From: Nostoc sp. TCL240-02 | GTDB lineage: Bacteria > Cyanobacteriota > Cyanobacteriia > Cyanobacteriales > Nostocaceae | Assembly: GCF_013343235.1 (NCBI RefSeq) | Contig: NZ_CP040094.1 | Coordinates: 4,402,501-4,466,500, forward strand | DNA length: 64,000 nt | Reading direction: 5' to 3' | In this document: positions 47,616 through 56,800 of the stretch, one piece after another | Numbering within the stretch: position 1 is the first letter of the stretch | How the letters are laid out: every line of letters starts with the position of its first letter | Position numbers and translations under genes: made by a program | Notes under the pieces: model-generated | Seen by the model: the letters and a program-made list of their open reading frames with translations, nothing else | Database searches by the model: none | Told to the model about the DNA's origin: nothing

Positions 47616-50288
47616 ATGAACGAAATCAGCCAGAATTTGGGACTGCGTAGTCCTAGTATTACTCTTTATGCTTTCCATCTGCGAAACAGCATCAACCAAG
47701 GACTAGAGCCGATAGCAGAAGCGCCACAGTTGTGGGAACAGTTAGTTGATTTGGGCAACAAACTCCAGATTGTAGAATTACAAACTCTACAACAACAACT
47801 TATTTGTTACCAACACAATAAATATTTTCCACAAGCAGAAGATAGCCTTGGAGTTGAATATAGCACTGTATTGCGTAATCAAGAAGAAAGTTTAAACTTT
47901 CAGTTAATTTCTCAAACTGGCGGTTTAGAACTTCAGGGTTTACTTTGTCCTTTTCGATTACATGATACTTATGCAATCGATTTAACCTTATTTTCTAAAG
48001 ATAAATTGAGTCTGCAAGAATTAAGGTATCTCAACCCCCAAAATCTGCTACTACCTCCACAAATACAAGCTTGTCTGGGACAAACACTATTGCTTTTTGG
48101 TCAACCAACAGAACTGCAAGCAAATTATCAAGCTTTGGCTGATGCTTGTGTTAACCAAATACTTCTCCAAAGAAATTCAACTGAGTTAGTTGGTACAGGT
48201 TATCTCTTAGGCAATCCTATTTTTGAATATGAAAGCGCCCACACAGACCCTACTCAAAAACTGCATATTTTAGTTTGGTTTAAATGCCAAGATATGAATC
48301 CAGACCACATGGATAAAGTAGCTAAAATTCTACTATATCTGCTGTGGTGTCGCCATAAAATTAAGTATGTTTATTATGAATCGCGATGGTGCAATGAAAG
48401 AGCAAAACAACTTTATAGCAAATTAGAAGAGTACAGGCGACGTTTTAGTAAAATTTCTCAAGCAACAAATAGACAATGGCAACTTAGACCGTTACAAGCA
48501 GAGTTACGACAAGTAAGTTTGGAGTATACTCGCTACCTCGAAGATATAAAAGACCATGAAAATACTATTGCTATTAACGAACAAAATTATAGGACTAACT
48601 TAGAAAAGCTACAAGCATTGCCAGAAACAGACTTGGATTTATGGCAGAATTTTTTGCAATATACTGAAAAGAAATTACAAAAACAAATTCAAACAGATTT
48701 GCGCTTCTTAGAACGGGGACGAGATCGCCTGCAACATCTAAAAGTTATACTTCAGGAAACCATCCCTACTGAACCAGTAAACGACGATATGCCTGGGATT
48801 CCTCCTGAAATCTATAGTAGATTACGTAATGCTTTGTTGAATTGTGACCAATTTGACACCGCTCAACGCTTACGAAATTTCTTTAAAGCAAATGCTCCCC
48901 TTACACCTTGGCAATCTCATTGGCAAACTGGTAGCCCGTCTGAACTGGTGGAGGATGCGATTGGTTACTTAAATGATAAATTTCGTGACGACACAAAGGA
49001 AAATGCCTTAGTTATGCTGCTGCGTCTACTCGCAAACTCAATAGACCCAGCTGACGATCGCCATCAAATTTTAGCAGAACTGGCAGAGGAACTTAATGTT
49101 GTACTTTCCCGCCATATATCTAATCAAGCTTTTAAACCAGTCAATATTCCCCCTGAAATCAACACTGGTGGTCAAAATTCTCTAGGAAATCAAATAAAAC
49201 AAAACCTGAAATGCAGTTTCAGTTGGTTGCACCTCACAGACCTTCATCAAGGTATGAGGGAACAGCATTGGCTTTGGCCTGGTGTTAGAGAAATCTTCTT
49301 TGCAGATTTGAAACGCCTTCATGATAAGTGCGGGCCGTGGGACTTAGTTTTATTTACTGGAGACTTAACTCAGCTAGGAAGTGCCCAAGAATTCGAGAAA
49401 CTCGATCAACTCATGAAAGAACTATGGGATTTTTTCGATAAACTGGGTTCATCCCCCAAGTTACTAGCAGTACCAGGCAATCACGATTTAGTTAGACCCA
49501 ATAAAAAAGAACCTGCGGTACGACTTTTGCAGCAGTGGCTAAACCTACCGGACATACAGGAAGAGTTTTGGGAGGATGCGGAGTCACCATATCGTCAAGT
49601 GGTTACAAAAGCATTTGAAAACTACATGATATGGTGGGAAAATCAAACCTTCAAGCCCAAAGACCTAAAACTAGGAACTTTACCAGGGGATTTTTCAGCC
49701 ACCATTGAAAAGGAAGGTGCAAAGCTGGGAATTGTAGGTTTGAATACAAGCTTTCTCCAATTAACTGGTGATAACTATGAAGGTAAGCTGGCACTTCATC
49801 CCCGCCAATTTCATCAAGCCTGCAACGGTGATGGTTCGGCTTGGACAAAACAACACAACGCCTGTCTGTTGCTGACACATCACCCACCAGGATGGTTAAA
49901 TCCAAATTCACAACGAGATTTAAAAGCAGAAATAACTTCTCATGGACGCTTTGCCGTTCACCTGTGCGGTCATTTACACGAAGCATTTTCTGGAGAAATT
50001 GTAGAAGGTGGAGCTGATGCTCGACGGATTTGGCAGGGTCGATCGCTTTTTGGTTTAGAATACTATTCCAGAGAAAATACAGAAGTTCAACGTCTACATG
50101 GTTACACTGCTGGCAAAATAGAACTCAGCGAGAATAAAGGTAATTTGATATTTTGGCCTCGTGAGGCACGTCTACAAGGCGGACAGAGAAGTATTGTGCC
50201 AGATTATTCTCTAGTGTTGACTGATAACCAGCACACTGAACCGAAAGAGTTTGAACTGCTGCAACCCTATTTCTGTAGGGATATGTAA
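47616..50288 (+). CDS. Metallophosphoesterase with internal adaptor-like (EAD-type) domain
   Basis: The 890-aa protein has three parts. Residues 1-250 form an unrecognised alpha/beta module, followed by a helical/coiled-coil segment (about 255-385; LRPLQAELRQVSLEYTRYL); comparison with CATRA-type profiles would be worthwhile. About 393-500 is a helical domain starting IPPEIYSRLRNALLNCDQF, closely similar to the start of the next protein. About 530-800 is a calcineurin-like phosphoesterase with all metal motifs: TDLH (541), GDLT (582), GNHD (621), THHPP (752) and GHLHE (782). Possible substrates are nucleic acids or nucleotides. The context makes it a likely effector. There is a 207-bp gap before the next gene. 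Confidence 0.82.
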   Translation: MNEISQNLGLRSPSITLYAFHLRNSINQGLEPIAEAPQLWEQLVDLGNKLQIVELQTLQQQLICYQHNKYFPQAEDSLGVEYSTVLRNQEESLNFQLISQTGGLELQGLLCPFRLHDTYAIDLTLFSKDKLSLQELRYLNPQNLLLPPQIQACLGQTLLLFGQPTELQANYQALADACVNQILLQRNSTELVGTGYLLGNPIFEYESAHTDPTQKLHILVWFKCQDMNPDHMDKVAKILLYLLWCRHKIKYVYYESRWCNERAKQLYSKLEEYRRRFSKISQATNRQWQLRPLQAELRQVSLEYTRYLEDIKDHENTIAINEQNYRTNLEKLQALPETDLDLWQNFLQYTEKKLQKQIQTDLRFLERGRDRLQHLKVILQETIPTEPVNDDMPGIPPEIYSRLRNALLNCDQFDTAQRLRNFFKANAPLTPWQSHWQTGSPSELVEDAIGYLNDKFRDDTKENALVMLLRLLANSIDPADDRHQILAELAEELNVVLSRHISNQAFKPVNIPPEINTGGQNSLGNQIKQNLKCSFSWLHLTDLHQGMREQHWLWPGVREIFFADLKRLHDKCGPWDLVLFTGDLTQLGSAQEFEKLDQLMKELWDFFDKLGSSPKLLAVPGNHDLVRPNKKEPAVRLLQQWLNLPDIQEEFWEDAESPYRQVVTKAFENYMIWWENQTFKPKDLKLGTLPGDFSATIEKEGAKLGIVGLNTSFLQLTGDNYEGKLALHPRQFHQACNGDGSAWTKQHNACLLLTHHPPGWLNPNSQRDLKAEITSHGRFAVHLCGHLHEAFSGEIVEGGADARRIWQGRSLFGLEYYSRENTEVQRLHGYTAGKIELSENKGNLIFWPREARLQGGQRSIVPDYSLVLTDNQHTEPKEFELLQPYFCRDM

Positions 50289-50495
50289 ACAGTTAACTTG
50301 ACTAAAAACGGGTCACTAATAGTCTTGAAATGTATACAGAATTTTTAGTATGTATGAATAATCAGATTTTTTGATCAAAAGCTAGTTTATTAAAGATGGA
50401 GGCAAAATTCCAGATTTTAGGAAAAAGCGAACAGGAGGCATTGAAGATATCTCAGCGATTCGCTAGAACAGTGCAATTTTTTTAAGGAGATTGTC

Positions 50496-51623
50496 TTGAC
50501 TGTGAAAGGGCTACCAGATGAACTGTATAAATTGTGTAATGATATTTTTTTAGAATGCGATCAGTTTGGTAGTTATGAGAGACTTTGCTCTTTTTGTAGA
50601 GGACATCAAAAGCTGTATTTTTTGAAACTGAAACTAAAAAGAGCTTCTGATTTACAGGAATTATATGAATTGAATCTACCGATTTTAGTTGAGAGCGAAC
50701 ATGAACAATATGGATGGATATTTCCTACTTTTTTGGAAGCATTGAAACAGGCTTGTCCGGAAGGAGATGCCCGTCGAGGAAAACTAGATTTTCTCTCAGT
50801 AAAAGTGAAAGAATTGAGAAATCAAGCTCAAGTTTGCTTACCCCAAAAGCCTAATTCAGAACAGCGACTTTTTAAATCACTTCTACGCATTGACTTTGAA
50901 GAACAAGAAGATTTAGTCAAACAAGCCTTAGATTCCCAAACCCCCTACAAAAAAACAGCAGCTTTCCTGGTTCATGGAGAGGAAAAGTTTGGTCAAGAAA
51001 CTTTAGTAACGCGACTTTCTCAGTTACCTCAACTGCGAAATGGGCGGCAAGTTAAAATTAAAGCTTGCGGCATGAACGACATTTCTAATCTATGGGATGA
51101 AGTTGCTAAGTACCTTGGTATTGCTAATCAGTCTGCTGCACTTTCAGCGGAACAAATTATAGATGCAATCTGCCAAATTTTACAAACACAAAATTTGATT
51201 TTTATTATTTATGAAGTTAACCGTACATATCTTGGATTTTTGCCTGAGTTACTTCAAGAGTTTTGGCAATTAATTATAGATAAAATATATCAAAAAAATA
51301 ATAAAGAAACATACTTGGTAATGTTCCTAGTTGATAATAAAGGTTACGTATGTAAATCGGGGGTTTCTTTAGCTTGGCAACTTAATCAGCCTGAATATCC
51401 TCAAATTCCCTTATATTTACCCCCAGTGAGTCGATTTCCACAAAGAAAACTGCAAGAATGGTTAGGGATGGCACAAGCCGCAGAGGTAGTACCTGAAAGT
51501 CTATGTGCGGAAACATTGTTAGTAGAGTCTCAAGGGGGTGTTCCTGAGCTTGTTTATCAAAGAATTTGTCACTACTGCGGTTCTAGTTGGGAAGGAAAAT
51601 TAGCACAATGGTTGATTCAGTAA
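50496..51623 (+). CDS. Adaptor (EAD-type) domain fused to degenerate STAND NTPase
   Basis: The start is TTG 50496, supported by AAGGAGA at 50484-50490. Residues about 5-110 are helical and begin LPDELYKLCNDIFLECDQF, matching the domain inside the phosphoesterase upstream. Residues about 145-375 resemble a STAND/NACHT-type P-loop domain whose Walker A is broken (GEEKFGQETL; the Lys of GxxxxGK[ST] is Gln), and whose Walker B-like strand (LIFIIYEVN) lacks the usual DD/DE. This fits the inactive-STAND modules reported in MoxR-vWA conflict systems. It overlaps the MoxR gene by 16 bp, so the two are translationally coupled. Confidence 0.78.
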   Translation: MTVKGLPDELYKLCNDIFLECDQFGSYERLCSFCRGHQKLYFLKLKLKRASDLQELYELNLPILVESEHEQYGWIFPTFLEALKQACPEGDARRGKLDFLSVKVKELRNQAQVCLPQKPNSEQRLFKSLLRIDFEEQEDLVKQALDSQTPYKKTAAFLVHGEEKFGQETLVTRLSQLPQLRNGRQVKIKACGMNDISNLWDEVAKYLGIANQSAALSAEQIIDAICQILQTQNLIFIIYEVNRTYLGFLPELLQEFWQLIIDKIYQKNNKETYLVMFLVDNKGYVCKSGVSLAWQLNQPEYPQIPLYLPPVSRFPQRKLQEWLGMAQAAEVVPESLCAETLLVESQGGVPELVYQRICHYCGSSWEGKLAQWLIQ

Positions 51624-52588
51624 TACCTCGCATCTACACAGGCAACAAGCAATCATTCTCTCAAGAATGGGAAATTGATGGACACGAACCTTATATACCT
51701 TCGCCAGAGTTAGTCGAAGCTGTAAATCTGACAATTTTTTTACAAAAACGACCTTTGTTGCTCAAGGGAGAACCGGGTTGTGGTAAAACTCGCTTGGCTC
51801 GTGCTGTGGCTAATGAGCTAGGTTTACCTTATGAGTCTTGGTATGTCCAATCTACAACTAGGGCAAAAGATGGTTTTTACACTTACGATGCGATCGCTCG
51901 TCTCCAGGATGCCCAACTAGCACAACTTGATAAGCAGAAACGCTCAAAAGTGGATGACCCTAGAAATTATATCAAGCTTGGGCCATTGGGTCGTGCGTTT
52001 GAAAACTCCCTGGAAAAATCGCAACCTAAATTTGAGAATTCGCTCTTAAAATCAGAACGTACTGTAGTTCTTATAGATGAAATTGACAAAGCCGATATTG
52101 ACTTCCCTAACGATTTACTTCAAGCACTAGATGAGGGGCGTTTTCCCATTCAAGAAACGGGAGAAGAAATCAAAGCAAACCCAAAGAAACCTCCAATTAT
52201 ATTTATTACTAGCAATGATGAGAAAGATTTACCTGATGCTTTCCTACGTCGCTGCTTATTCCACTATATTAAATTTCCTGAAGAATCTGAATTAGTCAAA
52301 ATTATTAACGCTCACTTTCCAGACTCACAACCAGCAGTTATAGGAGCAGCAGTTAGACGCTTTCAACTACTGCGAAAACAGATGGAAAAAGATATTGGTA
52401 AAACTGGTAAAAAAGTGAGTACCAGTGAGTTAATCGACTGGTTTACAATCTTGCGACGCTATCCTGAAGACGAGGCTATTAGAAAACTTGAAGGGGAACT
52501 GCCATTTGCTGGAATCCTACTAAAGTATTGGAAGGATTATCGGGATTATTTAAGCCCGCCAAGGGAGGTGAAAAATGAATCCCGTTGA
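51608..52588 (+). CDS. MoxR-family AAA+ ATPase
   Basis: I choose ATG 51608 (326 aa) over TTG 51587. Walker A is GEPGCGKTR (about residues 52-60), Walker B VVLIDEIDKAD (about 150), sensor 1 FITSNDEKDLP (about 200) and the Arg-finger region DAFLRRC just after. This is the MoxR layout; such ATPases remodel complexes together with a vWA partner. Its partner is encoded next, overlapping by 14 bp. The upstream gene also overlaps, so the four-gene core is transcribed and translated together. Confidence 0.9.
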   Translation: MVDSVIPRIYTGNKQSFSQEWEIDGHEPYIPSPELVEAVNLTIFLQKRPLLLKGEPGCGKTRLARAVANELGLPYESWYVQSTTRAKDGFYTYDAIARLQDAQLAQLDKQKRSKVDDPRNYIKLGPLGRAFENSLEKSQPKFENSLLKSERTVVLIDEIDKADIDFPNDLLQALDEGRFPIQETGEEIKANPKKPPIIFITSNDEKDLPDAFLRRCLFHYIKFPEESELVKIINAHFPDSQPAVIGAAVRRFQLLRKQMEKDIGKTGKKVSTSELIDWFTILRRYPEDEAIRKLEGELPFAGILLKYWKDYRDYLSPPREVKNESR

Positions 52589-53801
52589 AATTCCTTTACT
52601 CAATGTTTTGTTAATTTTATTTAATAAATTGCGGTCATATGGTCTTCCCTTGAGTGTTGAAGATTATATGTTGGCACTGCGGGCGTTGCAAGCTGGATTT
52701 GGTATGGGCGATCGCCAAACTTTAGAGCGTCTTTGCTGTACACTATGGACAAAATCTGAGCAAGAAGCCCGTTTACTCAATCGGCTTTTTGATGAAGTGC
52801 TAGCTCAACCCCAAACTCATATCAATCAACTTTACACTACTGAACTAGTAAAACCTGCGGTCGAGACAGCCAAAAAAACCGAAACGCCTCAACTTGTAAA
52901 TTCATCCACAAAGCTACAAGAAACTGTTAGTTCTTGTACATCAATACCTATTTCCGAAAAACCTAATCAGCCACCACTTGAAAATCAACCAACTCAGCCT
53001 CAAAAACCAGTTACTGAACCAAGTCCACCTATTGATATAGTGCAAGAAATGGAACCGGAACAGGTAATTCAAGCAGTTCGCAGCAATCAATCTAGTAGCT
53101 TTGAAATAAGCTACTACCCCACAGATTTATCAGCTGAATATCTACCAGTAACCAGCAGAGAGATGAAGCAGGGTTGGCGTTTTCTACGTCGTCGCGTGCG
53201 CGAAGGTACATTGGAGGAATTAAATGTAGCAGGTACGGTAGAAAAAAATTGTCGCTACGGTATTTTACCTGAACCAGTGATGATGTCACGTTATACCAAC
53301 CAAGTTAAACTGGTATTACTGGTTGACCAAGGCGGCTCAATGGTGCCTTTTCATCATCTTTCCCGTCAATTGATAGACAAAGCTGAACGGGGTGGAAACA
53401 TTAAGCAAACCAGTGTTTACTACTTCCAGAACTATCCTGAAAAATATCTTTATAATGACCCAACTCGGCTGAAAGCTCAACTAATTACGAACTTTCTAGA
53501 ATTTATTGATAAAAAAACATCCGTACTAATTGTTAGCGATGCTGGTGCTGCACGAGGTAACTATAATCCAGAAAGAGTAGAGTATACCCGAAAGTTCATT
53601 GAACAGCTTCAGCAATCAGTAAATTATTATGCTTGGTTGAATCCCATGCCCAATGATAGCTGGCAGTTTACCACAGCTGGGGAAATTGCTCGTTTTGTGC
53701 CAATGTTTGAAATGAGCCGTGAGGGACTTAGTGCAGCTATTAACACTTTACGCGGTCGCTATGTTTACTGGGAGCATCCTTACCAGTGGATGTTGTCATA
53801 G
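52575..53801 (+). CDS. vWA-domain protein, partner of MoxR
   Basis: The 408-aa protein starts at ATG 52575 with a strong GGGAGGTG 7-10 bp upstream. The N-terminal 80 residues are helical (PLSVEDYMLALRALQAGFGM), followed by a Pro/Gln/Thr-rich linker (about 95-160), an FEISYYPTDL...LPVTSREMKQGWRFLRR segment, and a vWA domain at about 245-400. The MIDAS is DQGGSM instead of DxSxS, so the first Ser is Gly and metal binding may be altered. MoxR-vWA pairs act as chaperone-like machines; here they probably act on the CHAT/STAND proteins encoded alongside. Confidence 0.88.
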   Translation: MNPVEIPLLNVLLILFNKLRSYGLPLSVEDYMLALRALQAGFGMGDRQTLERLCCTLWTKSEQEARLLNRLFDEVLAQPQTHINQLYTTELVKPAVETAKKTETPQLVNSSTKLQETVSSCTSIPISEKPNQPPLENQPTQPQKPVTEPSPPIDIVQEMEPEQVIQAVRSNQSSSFEISYYPTDLSAEYLPVTSREMKQGWRFLRRRVREGTLEELNVAGTVEKNCRYGILPEPVMMSRYTNQVKLVLLVDQGGSMVPFHHLSRQLIDKAERGGNIKQTSVYYFQNYPEKYLYNDPTRLKAQLITNFLEFIDKKTSVLIVSDAGAARGNYNPERVEYTRKFIEQLQQSVNYYAWLNPMPNDSWQFTTAGEIARFVPMFEMSREGLSAAINTLRGRYVYWEHPYQWMLS

Positions 53802-53807
53802 TTGTTT

Positions 53808-56800
53808 ATGAGTGAAACAAGTGCAACAAATTTAGATATTGCTGTTGAGCGAGTCGTAGGATTTGCCCAAAAATTTGATCGGGCACATCTAGACTTAGCT
53901 TGTCATGCTGCATTTCCACAGACACTAACACCTGATTTACTTTACCAAATTTGGCTGCGCTTTGTACCGCAAGCGCCCTGGACAGCAGTTGCTCGCATAC
54001 TTCTGTCTCGTTTGTGTCGTGAGGTGGGTTATGAGCTTTACGAGATGGATGTGGCTGTGCGAAATTTGTTACTAACAGAACTTAAAGAAGATGAGCGTTT
54101 TGGCAAACAGCAATTAGATAAATTAGAAGATTTTTATACCCAGTATTTAGAACGAAAGTTTGGAAAAGAAGAAGGACAGGAAGAAGATTTAACCCAGCCT
54201 CAATATTGGATAGCACTTGCTTCTACTAAGCCTAATCAGCGGAGTCGTAAATTAGCAGAAGCTATTGAGTCGAGGTTGAAACAAAAAAATTGGAAAGAAC
54301 TGTTTCGTTTAGCGTCATTTATAGAAGCTGTTCCAGAAGCATTGGTGGAATTTGAAGCGCCACTGATTACTTATGCTCGTGGAATGTTGAATTACACTAC
54401 TGGCGATTTAGAGGGTGCAGCAGAAGAATTTAGCAAACTGCAAAGGCGGGAACGTCAAGTTGAGATTGTTGGAGTAAATTTATCAATTCCTGATGAAGTT
54501 CCTCTATTTGAAGTAGAATTAGCTTTCTTGCAAAGATTGTTGCAAATTATTTCAGAAAGTAATAGTGATACACAAGTAGTTTATCCATTCCTAGCAAAGA
54601 ATTTAGAAAAACTGAATGAACATTTAGCAGAAGTATTACGGCTTTGGGCAACAAATATTTTGAAAAAATTGCAACCAGATGAAGCGCAATTAATAGCTAC
54701 ATATATCAGCAATTTTAGTATATTGCTGACTCAGTTTCCTTTGGGTTCTAGAGCCAGGAATATAGAGATTGCTATTACTGGTTATGAAATAGTGTTGACT
54801 GTCTTTACCCGTGAGGTGTTTCCTAAAAATTGGGCAGGCACACAGGCACTCTTAGGTAATGCTTATAGAGATAGAATTTCGGGAAATAAAGCAGAGAATT
54901 TAGAACAGGCACTTACCTATTTCTTGGCTGCACTCCAAATCTTCACCCGCGATGATTTTCCCCAAGATTGGGCTTTGACGCAAATTAGTTTGGGGGAAGC
55001 TTACATTAACAGAATTATGGGAAATAAAGCGGAGAATTTAGAACAGGCACTTACCTATTTCTTGGCTGCACTCCAAATCCTTACCCACGATGATTTTCCC
55101 CAAGATTGGGCAGGTGCACAAATTAATCTAGGAGTTGCTTATATTAACAGAATTTGGGGAGAGAAAGCTGAAAATCTAGAAAATGCGATCGCTGCGTTTG
55201 CTGCGGCTTTAGAAGTGAGAACCCGCAGTGCCTTCCCCTATGAATGGGCTGCTACACAAAATGCTTTGGGAACTGCTTACATTAGCAGGATTAAGGGAGA
55301 TAGATCTGACAATTTGGAAATGGCGATCGCTGCTTCTCATGCTGCTTTAACTGTCTACACCAGAGAAGCTTTCCCTATTGATTGGGCAGCAACACAAAAT
55401 AATCTCGCAACTGCCTACAGGGAGAGAATTAAAGGAGACAGGGCTGATAACATCGAAAATGCCATTGCTGCTTGTTCTGATGCCTTACAAGTGTACACGA
55501 GCAGTGCCTTTCCTCAAAACTGGGCACAGATGCAAAATAATCTGGGAACTGCCTACCGTGACAGAATCACAGGAGACAGGGCAGAAAATCTGGAAAGGGC
55601 GATCGCTACTTATTCTGCTGCCTTACAAGTATATACTCGTGAATTGTTCCCGTATCACTGGGCAATGACACAAAATAATTTGGGAACCGCTTACCGTGAA
55701 AGAATCTTGGGAGAGAGGGCAGAAAATCTGGAAAGGGCGATCGCGTCTTTTATGCTCGCGTTGCAAGTAAGAACCCTCGAAGCTTTGCCCTATGATTGGG
55801 CGGAGACACAAAATAATCTTGCAATTGCCTACAGCAATAGAATTAAAGGAGACAGATCTGAAAATCTGGAAAGGGCGATCGCTTCTTATCAAGCTGCTTT
55901 AACTGTTAGAACCCGCGAGACTTTACCCTATGATTGGGCAGAAACTTTATTTAACCTAGGGTTAGCTTACCAGAATGCAAAACGTTTCAACGAAGCTTAC
56001 ACTACCTTTAAACAAACCATTGAAACTGTAGAATATCTGCGTAGTGAAATCGTTTCTGGCGATGAAACCAAACGCAAGCAAGCAGAAGAATGGAATAAAC
56101 TTTATTCTTGCATGGTAAAAGTTTGTTTGGAATTAAAAGAAGACGCCCAAGCAATAGAATATATTGAACATAGCAAAAACCGTAATTTAGTTGAACTTTT
56201 CCTCGAACGTGACTCTAAAACCATTTTTCCTCCAGAAGTAGTCACTCAATTAGAAACATACAGAAATGAAATAGCCAAGGGACAATATCAAATCCAAAAT
56301 GGTAAAGCTGAAAATTTACAAAGTATAGTACAACATCTGCAAGAATTGCGACAGCAGCGAAATGAATTGCAAGACCACTATTTACCCGTTGGTTCTGGTT
56401 TCAAATTTGAGTCCTTCCAGGCTACTTTAGATAAACGTACAGCCATTATTGAATGGTATATTCTCGACGATAGCATTTTGGCTTTTATTATTAAATCCAC
56501 AGAAGAGATTACTGTTTGGCAATCCCAATTAGAAGACTTGGAAGCCCTTATTGATTGGAAAGAGAAATATTTGGCTGATTACCACAATCAAAAAGACCAA
56601 TGGCGAAATCAACTAAAAGAACGCTTGCAAGAGTTAGCAGAAATCCTCTACATTGAGGAAATATTAGCCCAAATACCCAAAGATTGTAATCGATTAATCC
56701 TCATTCTCCATCGCTTCTTGCACCTACTTCCATTCAATGCTTTACCTATAGGGGAATCATATTTAATTGATTTGTTCCCCAACGGTGTAAGCTATGCACC

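Noticed and set aside
51587..51607. TTG start for MoxR
   Set aside because: ATG 51608 is closer to the usual MoxR N-terminus; the extra seven residues are read from the end of the upstream gene.
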